The notes under the pieces were generated by a model, which saw only the letters and a list, made by a program, of their open reading frames with translations, made no database searches and was not told the DNA's origin. Of a stretch of DNA of 64,000 nucleotides, positions 38,066-49,009 are shown one piece after another. How positions within the stretch are numbered: the stretch's first letter is position 1; every line of letters begins with the position of its first letter. The stretch covers positions 558,001 through 622,000 of the forward strand of contig NZ_CAKAKO010000006.1 of assembly GCF_916700565.1 (NCBI RefSeq), read 5' to 3'. The DNA is from Xenophilus sp. Marseille-Q4582. GTDB lineage: Bacteria; Pseudomonadota; Gammaproteobacteria; Burkholderiales; Burkholderiaceae_C. Made by a program: the position numbers and the translations under genes.

Positions 38066-38132
38066 GGCGTTTTGCCTTCTCGCTTCGTGCGGCGGGGCCG
38101 GCCGCACCGACCTGCCCCCGCTGCTGCTGCAT

Positions 38133-38525
38133 TCATTCGTCCCTGGCCGGCGTGTCCAGGCTCAGCCAGCGCATCAGGCCGCGCCGGCGTTCCAGGGTCT
38201 TTTCGGTCAGGCATTCATGGTAGCGGCGCGGGCCTTCGGCCTGCTGCTCGAAAGCGCGCGTGGCCTGCTTGCAGCCGGCGTTGCGCTGCTGCATCCAGCC
38301 GGTGTGCTCGCGGCGCAGTTGCGGGCGCTCATGCGCGGCCAGCGCGCGCATCACGTCCGAATAGAGCATGCCGATCTGCGTGTCCGCGGCCTGGAAGTCG
38401 CGCAGCGCGCAGGCATTCACCTGCTCGGCCGTGCCGCCCGGCACGCAGGCGGCGCCGGCCTGGGCCCAGGCCGCCTGCAGCGGCGCCGCGGCCCAGGCCA
38501 GCAGCAGCCACGCCGCGCGCCTCAC
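38133..38525 (-). CDS. Small secreted LprI-like (DUF1311) protein
   Basis: A 130-residue protein with an N-terminal signal segment ([21 protein letters not shown], about 2-22) and four cysteines that could form two disulfides. The pattern [21 protein letters not shown] and [17 protein letters not shown] matches the LprI/DUF1311 lysozyme-inhibitor-like family. The GTG start at 38525 overlaps the mmsA stop (GTGA), so it is translationally coupled to a cytosolic dehydrogenase, which is odd for a periplasmic protein. The following gene is 67 bases downstream. Function in this operon is unknown. Confidence 0.72.
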   Translation of the reverse strand: MRRAAWLLLAWAAAPLQAAWAQAGAACVPGGTAEQVNACALRDFQAADTQIGMLYSDVMRALAAHERPQLRREHTGWMQQRNAGCKQATRAFEQQAEGPRRYHECLTEKTLERRRGLMRWLSLDTPARDE

Positions 38526-40045
38526 TTGAGGCTGATGGTGGTGTTCACGCCGTGCGAGGTGGTGCTGTCGTCGAACCAGCGCGCCGTCACCGTCTTGGTC
38601 TGGGTGTAGAACAGGATCACCTGCTTGCCGTACGGCCCCAGGTCGCCCAGCTTGGACGCGCGCGAACCCGAGAAGGAAAAGAGCGGCACCGGCACCGGGA
38701 TCGGCACGTTGATGCCCACCTGGCCGACGTCGATCTCCTCCTGGAACTTGCGCGCCGCCGCACCCGACTGCGTGAAGATGGCGGTGCCGTTGCCGTTCGG
38801 ATTGCTGTTGATCAGGTCGATGGCCTCGTCCAGCGTCTCGGCGCCGGCCAGGCACAGCACGGGGCCGAAGATCTCCTGGTCGTAGATGGCCATTCCAGGC
38901 TTGACGCCCGAAAACACCGTCGGGCCCACGAAGTTGCCCTTCTCGTAGCCGGGCACCTCGGGGTTGCGGCCGTCCAGCTCCAGCGTGGCGCCGTCGGCCA
39001 CGCCGCGCTCGATCAGGCCCGTGACGCGGTCACGCGCCGCGCAGGAGACCAGCGGGCCCACGTCGGTGCCCTTCTCGGTGCCGGCGCTGACCTTCAGGGT
39101 CTTGGCCTTGGCCACCAGGTCGGGGATCCAGCTGCGCGCCTCGCCCACCAGCACGGCCACCGACACCGCCATGCAGCGCTGGCCCGCCGCGCCGAAGGCC
39201 GCGCCGGCCAGCGCGTTGAGCGTCTGCTCCTTGTTGGCGTCGGGCATCACGATGGCGTGGTTCTTCGCGCCCATCATGCATTGCACGCGCTTGCCGGCCA
39301 GGCTGGCGCGGTTGTAGACATGGGTGCCGACCTTGGTCGAGCCCACGAAGCTGATCGCCTTGATATCCTTGTGGTCGCAGATCGCGTTGACCACCTGCTC
39401 GCCGCCGTGCACCACGTTCAGCACGCCGGGCGGCACACCGGCTTCGAGCGCCAGTTCGGCGAGGCGCATGGTCACCATCGGGTCCTGCTCGGACGGCTTG
39501 AGCACGAAGGTGTTGCCCGTCGCAATGGCCATCGGGAACATCCACAGCGGAATCATGGCCGGGAAGTTGAAGGGCGTGATGCCCGCACACACACCCAGCG
39601 GCTGCAGCAGCGTGTAGGTGTCGACGCCGCCGGCCACGTTGTTGGCCAGCTCGCCCAGCTGCAGGTTGCCGATGCCGGCGGCATGCTCCACCACCTCCAG
39701 GCCGCGGAACACGTCGCCCTCGGCGTCGGGCAGGGTCTTGCCCTGCTCGGCCGTGAGGATGGCGGCCAGCTCGCCCATGTGCTCGCGGATCAGCTGCTGC
39801 AGTTTCAGGAAGATGCGCGCGCGCGCGCCGATGGGCGTCTTTTTCCAGGTCTTGAAGGCCTGCTGCGCGCTGGCCACCGCGGCATCCACTTCCGCCGGCG
39901 TGGCGAAGGGCACGCGCGCCAGCACCTCCTGCGTGGCCGGGTTGACGACGTCGCGCCATTCGGTGGTCTTCGATTCCACGAATTCGCCGCCGATCAGCAG
40001 CTTGACGGTGGCGACCTTCGTCGCGGTTCGGGTGGGGGCGTCCAT
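38522..40045 (-). CDS. mmsA: Methylmalonate-semialdehyde dehydrogenase (CoA-acylating)
   Basis: A 507-residue aldehyde dehydrogenase making propionyl-CoA from methylmalonate semialdehyde. NAD-binding [14 protein letters not shown], conserved [12 protein letters not shown] and the catalytic C291 in [14 protein letters not shown] are present, all MMSDH-type. First gene of the valine-degradation operon; ATG 40045 follows a clean spacer with the divergent LysR gene. Confidence 0.95.
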   Translation of the reverse strand: MDAPTRTATKVATVKLLIGGEFVESKTTEWRDVVNPATQEVLARVPFATPAEVDAAVASAQQAFKTWKKTPIGARARIFLKLQQLIREHMGELAAILTAEQGKTLPDAEGDVFRGLEVVEHAAGIGNLQLGELANNVAGGVDTYTLLQPLGVCAGITPFNFPAMIPLWMFPMAIATGNTFVLKPSEQDPMVTMRLAELALEAGVPPGVLNVVHGGEQVVNAICDHKDIKAISFVGSTKVGTHVYNRASLAGKRVQCMMGAKNHAIVMPDANKEQTLNALAGAAFGAAGQRCMAVSVAVLVGEARSWIPDLVAKAKTLKVSAGTEKGTDVGPLVSCAARDRVTGLIERGVADGATLELDGRNPEVPGYEKGNFVGPTVFSGVKPGMAIYDQEIFGPVLCLAGAETLDEAIDLINSNPNGNGTAIFTQSGAAARKFQEEIDVGQVGINVPIPVPVPLFSFSGSRASKLGDLGPYGKQVILFYTQTKTVTARWFDDSTTSHGVNTTISLK

Positions 40046-40115
40046 GCGCGTTTGTCTCCTGGATGGGTTCATGGCCCGCGTCGTCGGTGCGACGCGCGAT
40101 CCATGCATGCTAGCT

Positions 40116-40173
40116 TTGCAGATTTGCGATGGCAATGCCCAAGGGTGCGCGTCGGCTCTGCAAAAATGCAGAT
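40116..40173. promoter_or_regulatory. Repeated TGCAGA(T) sites between mmsA and its LysR regulator
   Basis: TGCAGAT occurs at 40116-40122 and 40167-40173, with the inverted form TCTGCA at 40157-40162. The last two form the palindrome CTGCA-AAAA-TGCAG. Three copies in a 160-base divergent spacer suggest a LysR-type operator. Confidence 0.55.
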
Positions 40174-40207
40174 CGCGCCGCGCCCTGCTGCGGCCGACGG
40201 AGACCGC

Positions 40208-41110
40208 ATGGACTGGGACAACCTGCGCTACTTCCTGGAACTGGCGCGCGCCGGCACGCTGGTGGCCGCCGCGCGCCGCCTGGGCGTGGACCACACCACG
40301 GTCGCGCGGCGCATCCAGGCGCTGGAAAAGTCGCTGGGCGCCCCGCTCTTCGCGCGCGAGGCCGGCGGCCACCGCCTGACCGAGAGCGGCCGCCGGCTGC
40401 AGCCGCAGGTGGAAGCGATGGAACGCGCCTTCCGCACCCTGGAGCAGAGTGCCGTGCCGCTGGCCGACGAGGACCTGGCCGGCCTGGTGCGCGTGGGCGC
40501 CACCGAAGGCTTCGGCACCGTCGTGCTGGCGCCTGCGCTGGCCAGCTTCGGCCGGCGGCACCCGCGGCTGGTGATCGACCTGCTGGCCCTGCCCCGCCAG
40601 GTGCACCTGTCGCGGCGCGAGGCGGACATCGTCATCGCCCTGGAGCGGCCGGCGCGCGGCCCGGTGCTGGGCGTGCGCCTGTGCGACTACAGCCTGCACC
40701 TGTACGCCGCGCGCAGCTACCTCGCGGCGCATGCGCCCATCCGCGCGCGCGAGGACCTGCGCGGCCACCGCTTCGTCAGCTATGTGGACGACCTGCTCTT
40801 TTCCAAGGAATTGCAGTTCCTGGGCGAGCTGTACGCGCCCGACGCCTTCGCGCTGCGCAGCACCAGCGTGCTGGCCCAGCACCGCGCCGTGCAGGCGGGC
40901 ACGGGCCTGGGCGTGCTGCCGGCCTTCGTGGCCGAGGCCGACCCGCTGCTCGCGCGCGTGCTGCCCGCGCAGGCGCGCTTCGTGCGCAGCTTCTGGATGT
41001 CGATGCCGGCCGAGGCCAAGTCCGTGGCGCGCATGAAGGCGGTGTGGGACTTCCTGCGCGAGGCGGTGCAGGCGCGGCAGGCGCAGTTGCTGCCGCCACC
41101 GCCGGATTGA
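40208..41110 (+). CDS. LysR-family transcriptional regulator
   Basis: A 300-residue regulator. The N-terminal winged helix-turn-helix reads [35 protein letters not shown] (residues 5-39, shown here only as its span and key phrases [10 protein letters not shown] and HTTVARRI), and the rest is a periplasmic-binding-like effector domain. It is divergent from mmsA and probably controls the valine operon; some relatives in this subgroup are activated by branched intermediates, which is an inference. ATG 40208 is the only good start at the domain boundary. Confidence 0.9.
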   Translation: MDWDNLRYFLELARAGTLVAAARRLGVDHTTVARRIQALEKSLGAPLFAREAGGHRLTESGRRLQPQVEAMERAFRTLEQSAVPLADEDLAGLVRVGATEGFGTVVLAPALASFGRRHPRLVIDLLALPRQVHLSRREADIVIALERPARGPVLGVRLCDYSLHLYAARSYLAAHAPIRAREDLRGHRFVSYVDDLLFSKELQFLGELYAPDAFALRSTSVLAQHRAVQAGTGLGVLPAFVAEADPLLARVLPAQARFVRSFWMSMPAEAKSVARMKAVWDFLREAVQARQAQLLPPPPD

Positions 41111-41153
41111 CGCCGGACCTTCCTGGCAGCGCCTCCAGCCCGCGCTTCCCGCT

Positions 41154-41936
41154 TCAGCGCCGCGCGGACTGCGCCCAGCGCTCGATCTCGGCCGACACGC
41201 CCTGCCACGGCGGCAGGGGCACGGCGGGCGGCGGCGGGCGCCCGGCGGCGGCCAGGGCCAGCGCCTCGCCCACGCCGGCATCCACACTGTCGATCAGCGG
41301 CAGCGAGACCTGCGGCTGCAGCCATGCGGCCATGCCCGCCAGCCCGGCCCCGCCGACGATCACGCTCTGCACACCGGGCAGCAGGGCCGCCTCCAGGCAG
41401 GCCCGGGACAGCACGGCCTGCGCCAGCGCCCGGTCGGCCGCCAGCGTGGCGCCTGTTTCCGCCACCGTCACGACGCCGGCCAGCAGCGGGCCGAAGCCGG
41501 TCGCCAGGGCATGGCGCTGCAGCAGCGGCGCCCAGGCCGCCCCGCCGGTCACGATGGCGAAGCGGCCGTGCCGCGAGGCCTGCCGGAACGCCGCCTCGGC
41601 CAGGCCGGTCACCGGCGCCGCACTGCATTCGCGCAGCGCGAACAGGCCCGGGTCGCCGAAGCAGCCGATCAGCACGGCATCGGGCTCCGAGGCTTGAATC
41701 GCATCGGCCTGGCCGGCCCCGACGGTCGCAGGAAGCGCATGCGTGGCGGCGGCCCAGGCGTCCAGCGCGGCATGGGCGGCAATGGCGAAGCTGCATTCGC
41801 TGGCGATGTAGGCCGCGCCCAAACGGGCCGTGACCACCTCGACCTCGGCACGCGCCACGCACAGGCCCTGCACCCGCGCGCGCAGCAGTTCGCTGACCGA
41901 CGCCGAGGTGTTGGGGTTGATGATCAGCAGGCGCAT
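41154..41936 (-). CDS. Asp/Glu/hydantoin racemase-family protein lacking the second catalytic Cys
   Basis: A 260-residue protein of the aspartate/glutamate/hydantoin racemase superfamily (N-terminus [18 protein letters not shown]). The first catalytic Cys is present at C92 in [16 protein letters not shown]. At the second site, where racemases have GCAGM, this protein reads [11 protein letters not shown], with Gly at 196 in place of Cys. Two-base racemisation is therefore unlikely, and a one-Cys reaction (isomerase, lyase or decarboxylase type) is possible. It is the last gene of the IclR-linked catabolic operon, 19 bases after the AllA-like gene. Confidence 0.82.
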   Translation of the reverse strand: MRLLIINPNTSASVSELLRARVQGLCVARAEVEVVTARLGAAYIASECSFAIAAHAALDAWAAATHALPATVGAGQADAIQASEPDAVLIGCFGDPGLFALRECSAAPVTGLAEAAFRQASRHGRFAIVTGGAAWAPLLQRHALATGFGPLLAGVVTVAETGATLAADRALAQAVLSRACLEAALLPGVQSVIVGGAGLAGMAAWLQPQVSLPLIDSVDAGVGEALALAAAGRPPPPAVPLPPWQGVSAEIERWAQSARR

Positions 41937-41955
41937 CCGGGGCTCCACGCGGCGA

Positions 41956-42456
41956 TCAGCCCGGCGCCAGTGCCAGCAGCGCCGGCACGGCCAGCGCATG
42001 CAGGTCGCAGTCGACGGCGGCACCCGCGCGCTCGATGACCACGAAATCCCCCGCGTCCACCGCCAGCAGCGCGTGGTGCCAGGTGCCCGGCGCAAGCACC
42101 ACGCCCTGCAGGCCGTCGCTCAGGAAGGCGGCCAGGTCCCCGGCCCCGGGCGGATCGCCGGCAGGCGCCACCGCCAGCACGAATCGCCTGGCGCCCAGCG
42201 GCACGAAGCTCTGGCTGCCCAGCGCGTGGCGCTCCATCTCGCGCAGGGGCAGCGGAAAGCGGCGCGCCTGCGCGCGAAAGAGGGCCAGCGTGGCGCGTCC
42301 GCCTGCCGCGTGCAGCTGCAGGTCGTCCACGAGGTCGAAGCGCTCGGTCGTGCCGGCATTGATCGCGCGGCCCGATGCGCCCGCACGCGCCTGCACGACC
42401 TGGCCGTAGGGCGCGAAGGCCTCGGCCGTGAGCGCCTGGGGATGCAGCGTGCGCAC
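41956..42456 (-). CDS. Ureidoglycolate lyase-family protein (AllA-like)
   Basis: A 166-residue cupin-fold protein. It has the AllA phrases MERHALGSQSFVPLG, GLQGVVLAPGTWHHALL and DFVVIER; AllA converts ureidoglycolate to glyoxylate and urea in purine-ureide breakdown. The start is GTG at 42456, which aligns with family N-termini and follows the M20 hydrolase stop by 8 bases. No allantoinase or glyoxylate gene is nearby, so the true substrate may be another ureido compound. Confidence 0.82.
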   Translation of the reverse strand: MRTLHPQALTAEAFAPYGQVVQARAGASGRAINAGTTERFDLVDDLQLHAAGGRATLALFRAQARRFPLPLREMERHALGSQSFVPLGARRFVLAVAPAGDPPGAGDLAAFLSDGLQGVVLAPGTWHHALLAVDAGDFVVIERAGAAVDCDLHALAVPALLALAPG

Positions 42457-42464
42457 CGTCAGGC

Positions 42465-43751
42465 TCAGGCGGCGATGCCCGCCTGCTCCAGCATCGCGTG
42501 CAGCAGCACGTTGCAGCCGGCCGCGAGGTGTTCGGGCTTCGCGTCCTCGATCTCGTTGTGCGAGATGCCGTCCTTGCAGGGCACGAAGATCATGGCCGCG
42601 GGCGCGGTGCGCGCCACGTAGACCGCGTCATGCCCGGCGCCGCTCACGATGTCCAGGTGCGCCAGGCCCGCGCGCTCGGCCCCCTGGCGCACCGCGGCCA
42701 CCAGCTCGGGCGCGAAATGCGCGGGCGGGTAGTACACGGTCTGCACGAGGTCCACGGCGAAGCGGCCGTCGGCCTGCAGCGCGGCGCAGGCGGCGCGCAG
42801 GCGCGCGTCCATGCGCGACAGGCCCGCGTCGTCGCCGTGGCGCAGGTCCACGGTGAAGGTCACGCGGCCCGGGATCACGTTGCGCGAATTGGGATGCACC
42901 TGCACGTAGCCCACCGTGCCGCGCGCGTGCGGCTGCTCGGCCATCGCGATGGCGACCACCTCGTTCATCAGCCCGGTGGCCGCCTGCAGCGCATCGCGGC
43001 GCAGCCGCATGGGCGTGGGGCCGGCATGGGCCTCCTGGCCCGTCACCGTCACGTCGTACCAGCGCTGGCCCAGCGCGCCCGTGACCACGCCCAGCGGGAT
43101 GCCGGCGTCTTCCAGCACCGGGCCCTGCTCGATGTGCGCCTCGAAATAGGCGCCGAAGCGCGGCGCGCCGTCGGCCACCGCGGCCGGGGCGTCGCCGGCA
43201 AAACCGATGCGGCGCAGCGCGTCGGCCACCGACACGCCTTCGCGGTCGGTCGCGGCCAGGGCCGTCGCCAGCGAGAAGTCGCCTGCGTACACCCCCGAGC
43301 CCATCATCACGGGCACGAAGCGCGAGCCTTCCTCGTTGGTCCACACGCAGACTTCCAGCGGCGCCTGGGTGCGGATGCCCGCGTCGTTGAGCGTGCGCAG
43401 CACTTCCAGGCCCGCCAGCACGCCGTAGTTGCCGTCGAACTTGCCGCCCGTGGGCTGGGTGTCGATGTGGCTGCCGGTGGCAATGGGGGCGCGCGCGGGG
43501 TCGCTGCCTTCGCGGCGCGCGAAGAGGTTGCCGATGGCGTCCACGCGCACGCGGCAGCCGGCCTCCTGTGCCCAGCGCACGAAGAGTTCACGGCCCTGGC
43601 GGTCCAGGTCGGTGAGCGCCAAGCGGCAGACGCCGCCCTTGTCGGTGGCGCCAATGCGCGCCAGGGTCATCAGCGATGCCCAGAGACGGTCGCCATCGAT
43701 GGACAAAGTGGTGGAAGCAGCGGCAGGAGCGGAAAGCACGTAGGGGGTCAT
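42465..43751 (-). CDS. M20-family amidohydrolase (allantoate/N-carbamoyl-amino-acid hydrolase type)
   Basis: A 428-residue binuclear-metal hydrolase of the hydantoinase/carbamoylase family. Metal-site motifs: ATGSHIDTQPTGGKFDG (H and D), TNEEGSRF (Glu pair), AHIEQGPVLE and the late ISHNEIED (His). The dimerisation domain (about 220-335) contains GQEAHAGPTPM. Such enzymes split N-carbamoyl amino acids or allantoate, releasing ammonia and CO2 or ureidoglycolate-type products; sequence alone does not decide which. Lies between the amidase and the AllA-like gene. Confidence 0.87.
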   Translation of the reverse strand: MTPYVLSAPAAASTTLSIDGDRLWASLMTLARIGATDKGGVCRLALTDLDRQGRELFVRWAQEAGCRVRVDAIGNLFARREGSDPARAPIATGSHIDTQPTGGKFDGNYGVLAGLEVLRTLNDAGIRTQAPLEVCVWTNEEGSRFVPVMMGSGVYAGDFSLATALAATDREGVSVADALRRIGFAGDAPAAVADGAPRFGAYFEAHIEQGPVLEDAGIPLGVVTGALGQRWYDVTVTGQEAHAGPTPMRLRRDALQAATGLMNEVVAIAMAEQPHARGTVGYVQVHPNSRNVIPGRVTFTVDLRHGDDAGLSRMDARLRAACAALQADGRFAVDLVQTVYYPPAHFAPELVAAVRQGAERAGLAHLDIVSGAGHDAVYVARTAPAAMIFVPCKDGISHNEIEDAKPEHLAAGCNVLLHAMLEQAGIAA

Positions 43752-43767
43752 GTGGAACTCGCAAGCA

Positions 43768-44949
43768 TCAGGCATCCAGGCGCTGCGCCAGCGCCAGCAG
43801 GGAGCGGTCGCTGCCCGCGGGCCCCAGCAGCGACAGGCCGAGCGGCGCGCCCTCACGCGTGGCGAGCGGCAGGCTGATCTGCGGGAAGCCCGACAGGCCA
43901 GCCATGCACAGCATCTGGATCGCGCGGTTGCGGTAGTCCTCCAGCGCCGCCTCGCTCTCGCTGCGCAGCGGCGCGATGTCGGGCATGGTGGGCATCACCA
44001 GCACGCCGTCCGTGCCCAGCAGCGCGGCCAGGTGCGCGCGGAAGCGGCCGCGGAAGGCGCGGGCCGTCGCCACCTGCGCGTCGTTCACGGCCTGGGACCA
44101 GGCGAAGCGCTCGGCCACGCCCGGCCCCAGAGGGGGCGCGAAGCGCTCGATCAGCGGGCCGTCGGTGAGCCAGGCTTCGCGCGACTGGATGTAGCGGAAG
44201 TTCCAGTACATCGTCTCGAAGGACTCCAGCGCAGCGGCGGTGGGCTGCAGCTCGCTGTCCAGCACGGCGCTCACGCGCGCCAGCGCGGGCTGCAGCGCCT
44301 CGGCCGCGGCCGGCACGGCCAGCGCCCACACGTCGGTGGGCTGCAGCAGGCGCACGCGAGACGGCAAGGGCGCGCTGTCTTCGCCCAGCAGCACCTCGCC
44401 CACCTGCGCGAAAGTCAGCGCGTCGCGCGCGAACCAGCCGCAGGTGTCCAGGCTGGGCGCCAGGTCCAGCACGCCTTCGAGGAGGATGCGCCCATGCGTG
44501 GGCCGGATGCCGTACAGGCCGCAGTGGTTGGCCGGCGCACGCACCGAGCCGCCCGTGTCGCTGCCCAGCGCGAAGTCGCACAGGCCGGCCGACACGGCCG
44601 AGGCCGAGCCCGAGGAGGAGCCGCCCGTGATACGCTGCGGCGCCGCGCCGTTGATGGGCGCGCCGAAATGCGCGTTGTTGCCGTTCATCGAGAAGGCCAG
44701 CTCGTCGGTCACGGTCTTGCCGACGAAGCGCGCGCCGGCGTCCAGCAGCTTCTGCACGGCCGGCGCCGTGCCGGTCTTGATGCCCGACATCGCCAGCACG
44801 AGGGGGTTGCCGCCGCCCGTGGGGTAGCCGGCCACGTCGTAGAGGTCTTTCACGCCGAAGCTCAGCTCGGCCAGCGGGCCGGTCGCGGCACGGGGGACGG
44901 GCACGTCGGGATAGGGAACGAAGGCGTGGACGGGGTCGTGCAGGGGCAT
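43768..44949 (-). CDS. Amidase-signature hydrolase
   Basis: A 393-residue amidase. The Ser-cisSer-Lys triad is visible: K in SFGVKDLYDVAG, the cis-Ser in ITGGSSSGSASAVS and the nucleophile in LGSDTGGSVRAPAN. The N-terminus is short and the overall length is like that of indoleacetamide-hydrolase-type amidases, but the substrate cannot be read from sequence. ATG 44949 is used; the open frame upstream overlaps the ABC ATPase. It is cytosolic, encoded between the importer genes and the M20 hydrolase. Confidence 0.87.
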   Translation of the reverse strand: MPLHDPVHAFVPYPDVPVPRAATGPLAELSFGVKDLYDVAGYPTGGGNPLVLAMSGIKTGTAPAVQKLLDAGARFVGKTVTDELAFSMNGNNAHFGAPINGAAPQRITGGSSSGSASAVSAGLCDFALGSDTGGSVRAPANHCGLYGIRPTHGRILLEGVLDLAPSLDTCGWFARDALTFAQVGEVLLGEDSAPLPSRVRLLQPTDVWALAVPAAAEALQPALARVSAVLDSELQPTAAALESFETMYWNFRYIQSREAWLTDGPLIERFAPPLGPGVAERFAWSQAVNDAQVATARAFRGRFRAHLAALLGTDGVLVMPTMPDIAPLRSESEAALEDYRNRAIQMLCMAGLSGFPQISLPLATREGAPLGLSLLGPAGSDRSLLALAQRLDA

Positions 44950-44969
44950 GGCAGAGGACGGGCAAGGGC

Positions 44970-46004
44970 TCAGGCGGCGAGCAGGGTGGGCGCCGTGGCG
45001 CTCGCCTCGGCCGTGCGGATGCAGCGTGCCCGATGGCCGGGCTCGAATTCGACCGGCTGCGGCTGGGACGCGCGGCAGGCGTCCACCGCCAGCGCACAGC
45101 GATCGGCGAAGGAACAACCCGGCGGCAGGGCCGACAGGTCGGGCGGCGAACCGCCGATGGTTTCCAGCCGCGTGCCGCGCGCCAGGGCGCCATGGGCGCG
45201 GCTCTTGAGCAAGGCGATGGTGTAGGGGTGGCGCGGGCTGCGGATCAGCTCGCGCGCCGTGCCCTCCTCCACGATGCGGCCCGCGTACATCACGGCGATG
45301 CGGTCGGCCACCTCGACGGCGGCGCCGATGTCGTGCGTCACGAAGATCACCGACAGGCCCAGGTCGCGCTGCAGCTCGCGCAGCAGCAAGAGGATCTGGA
45401 TCTGCACCGTCGCGTCCAGCGCCGTGGTGGGCTCATCGGCCAGCAGCAGCTGCGGGTTGCAGGCCAGGGCCAGCGCGATCATGGCGCGCTGGCGCATGCC
45501 GCCCGACATCTCGTGCGGATAGGCCTGCAGGCGCCGCTCGGGGCTGGGAATGCGCACCCGTTCGAACAGGGCCAGCGCGCGCGCATGTGCCTGCTGCTTG
45601 CTCACGCCCGGCTCGTGGCGGCGGATCGATTCGACGATCTGCGCCCCCACCGGGTAGACCGGGTCCAGCGCCAGCAGCGGCTCCTGGAAGATCATGGACG
45701 CCACCTTGCCGCGGAAATCGGCCAGCTCGCGCCCGCCCATGGCCAGCAGGTTGCGGCCGGCCACACGCACCTCGCCTTCCATGCGGGTGCGCCGTTCGGG
45801 GTGCAGGCGCAGCAGCGTGCGCAGGGTCACGCTCTTGCCGGAGCCGGATTCGCCGATCAGCGCCACCACCTCGCCGCGCTGCACCGTCAGGCTCACGCCG
45901 CTGACGGCCTGCACGGGCTTGCGGCCGCCACTGAAGGTCACGCGCAGCTCACGCACCTGCACCATGGGCGGGTCGTTCTCGGTCACCGGGATGGGATTCG
46001 GCAT
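44970..46004 (-). CDS. Dpp/Opp-type ABC transporter ATP-binding protein (DppD-like)
   Basis: A 344-residue ATPase. Walker [11 protein letters not shown], signature [15 protein letters not shown], Walker [13 protein letters not shown] and the C-terminal oligopeptide-transporter segment with Cys-rich [19 protein letters not shown]. Pairs with the DppF-like subunit 30 bases upstream. Substrate is not determined by this subunit. Confidence 0.92.
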   Translation of the reverse strand: MPNPIPVTENDPPMVQVRELRVTFSGGRKPVQAVSGVSLTVQRGEVVALIGESGSGKSVTLRTLLRLHPERRTRMEGEVRVAGRNLLAMGGRELADFRGKVASMIFQEPLLALDPVYPVGAQIVESIRRHEPGVSKQQAHARALALFERVRIPSPERRLQAYPHEMSGGMRQRAMIALALACNPQLLLADEPTTALDATVQIQILLLLRELQRDLGLSVIFVTHDIGAAVEVADRIAVMYAGRIVEEGTARELIRSPRHPYTIALLKSRAHGALARGTRLETIGGSPPDLSALPPGCSFADRCALAVDACRASQPQPVEFEPGHRARCIRTAEASATAPTLLAA

Positions 46005-46034
46005 GGCGGTATCTCCTGGCCTGGGGGGGATTGA

Positions 46035-47092
<1,058 letters not shown>

Positions 47093-47096
<4 letters not shown>

Positions 47097-47989
47097 CCCT
47101 TGTTGTCCATGGCCGAGCGCAGGCCGTCCGAGAGCAGGTTGAAGGAGATCGAGGTGATGAAGATCATCAGCCCCGGCAGCGCGGCCACCCAGGGCTGCAC
47201 ATAGATGGCCGTGCGCAGCGTGTTGAGCATCAGGCCCCACTCGGGCTCGGGCGGCTTCACGCCCAGGCCCAGGAAGGACAGGCCCGAGGCCAGGATCATG
47301 GACACCGCCACCAGGCTGGTGGCGTACACGAAGATGGGCCCGAGCACATTGCCCAGCACGTGCACGCGCACGATGGTGAAGGGGCCGGCGCCCGAGGCGC
47401 GCGCCGCCTCCACGTAGTCGCGCCCGCGCACCTGCGTGGTCACGGCCTCGGCCACGCGCGCGATCTGCGGGATGAACACCACCGTCAGCGAGATCAGCGA
47501 GTTGAGGATGCCGGCCCCCAGCGTGCCCGACAGCGCGATGGCCAGCAGCACCGACGGGAAGGCGTAGAACACGTCGATGGTGCGCATGATCACGGTGTTG
47601 GTCACGCCGCCGGCGTAGCCGGCCACGATGCCGATGGCCGCGCCGATCACGAAGGCGCACAGCACCGGCGTGATGCCCATGAACAGCGACAGCCGCGCGC
47701 CCACGATCAGGCGCGAGAGCATGTCGCGCCCCAGCTCGTCGCTGCCCAGCGGATGGCCTTCGGTGCCGATAGCCTTGAGGCGGTGGAGCATGGAGGACTG
47801 GTAGGGATCGGCAGGCACGATCCACGGCCCGAAGATCGCCAGCAGCACCAGCAGCCCCACCACGCAGGCGGCTCCCACAGCCACCGGGTCGCGCCGGAAG
47901 CGCAGCAGCACCGAGGCCCAGTAGCCCCGTGAACGCTGGGCCGGCAGCGGCTCGACGGCCGCCGTGCTGGGAGAAAGGATGGCGGACAT
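47093..47989 (-). CDS. Dpp/Opp-type ABC transporter permease (DppC-like)
   Basis: A 298-residue inner-membrane permease with about six helices. [21 protein letters not shown] is the DppC-type N-terminal motif (given as a 21-residue span at about 80-100; core [13 protein letters not shown]), the EAA loop is [20 protein letters not shown], and the end is [15 protein letters not shown]. The start ATG 47989 is 11 bases after the DppB-like stop. Confidence 0.92.
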
Positions 47990-48000
47990 TGGGCTCTCCT

Positions 48001-48954
48001 TCAAGCGCGTGCGATGCGCGGATCGAGCAAGGTCTGCAGGACGTCGACCAGCAGGTTGAGCACGACGAAGAACAGCGCCAGCACGAGGATCGTGCCCTGC
48101 AGCAGCGGCAGGTCGCGCTGGAAGATGGCCGAGTTCAGCAGGAAGCCCGTGCCGGGCCACGAGAACACGGTCTCGATGAGGATGGAGCCGCCCAGCAGGT
48201 AGCCCAGCTGCAGGCCCATCACGGCCAGGGCCGTGGGCGCGGCGTTCTTCACCACGTGGCGGAACACGCCGACATGCGTGAGCCCCTTGGCGCGCAGGCC
48301 GGTGATGAATTCCTGCTCCAGCAGCTCGGCCACCAGCGCGCGCACGGTGCGCGCGATGATGCCCATGGGAATGACCGACATGGTGAGTGCCGGCAGCAGC
48401 ATGAACTGCACGTGCTCCCAGTCCCAGGCCCACTGGTCGGAGCCCCCAGGGCCGGCGCCCGTGGCGGGCAGCCACATCAGCAGCGACGAGAACACGATCA
48501 CCATCACCATGCCCAGCCAGTAGTGCGGCACGCTCACGCCCAGCACCGACAGCATGGAGGCCGCGCGGTCCATCCACGAGTTGCGGAAGTAGCCGGCCAC
48601 GAAACCGAACAGGCTGCCGAGCACGAAGCCGATGACGGTGGCGATCACCGCCAGCCGCAGCGTGTTGGACACGGCGGTCATCACTTCGGTGAGCACGGGC
48701 CGGCTGCTGGCGATGGAGGTGCCCAGGTCGCCCTGCAGCGCCCGCCAGATCCACAGGCCGAACTGCTCGGGCAGCGTGCGGTTGAAGCCGTACAGCTCGC
48801 GCAACTGTGCCTGCAGCTCCGCGGACGCATCCGGCGGCAGGATGGACACCAGGGGATCGCCCGGCGACAGGTGCACCAGGGCGAAGCACACGAGGGCCAC
48901 GCCGAACATGATCGGCACGGTGTAGAGGATGCGGCGCAGGAGGTAGGCGATCAT
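48001..48954 (-). CDS. Dpp/Opp-type ABC transporter permease (DppB-like)
   Basis: A 317-residue permease with six predicted helices. The N-terminus MIAYLLRRILYTVPIMFGVA and the motif LPEQFGLWIWRALQGDLGTS are typical DppB; the EAA loop is ITGLRAKGLTHVGVFRHVVK. It follows the aspartate-dehydrogenase-like gene by 55 bases in the same direction. Confidence 0.92.
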   Translation of the reverse strand: MIAYLLRRILYTVPIMFGVALVCFALVHLSPGDPLVSILPPDASAELQAQLRELYGFNRTLPEQFGLWIWRALQGDLGTSIASSRPVLTEVMTAVSNTLRLAVIATVIGFVLGSLFGFVAGYFRNSWMDRAASMLSVLGVSVPHYWLGMVMVIVFSSLLMWLPATGAGPGGSDQWAWDWEHVQFMLLPALTMSVIPMGIIARTVRALVAELLEQEFITGLRAKGLTHVGVFRHVVKNAAPTALAVMGLQLGYLLGGSILIETVFSWPGTGFLLNSAIFQRDLPLLQGTILVLALFFVVLNLLVDVLQTLLDPRIARA

Positions 48955-49009
48955 GGGTGGACGGGCGAAGGACGGGCGGGCGCAGACCAAGCAAGTGGCA
49001 CGCCACCGG

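Noticed and set aside
41956-43751. Standard allantoin degradation pathway
   Set aside because: Allantoinase, allantoin permease and glyoxylate-handling genes are absent, and an ABC importer, amidase and AspDH-like gene are present, so I do not assign the locus to allantoin use.
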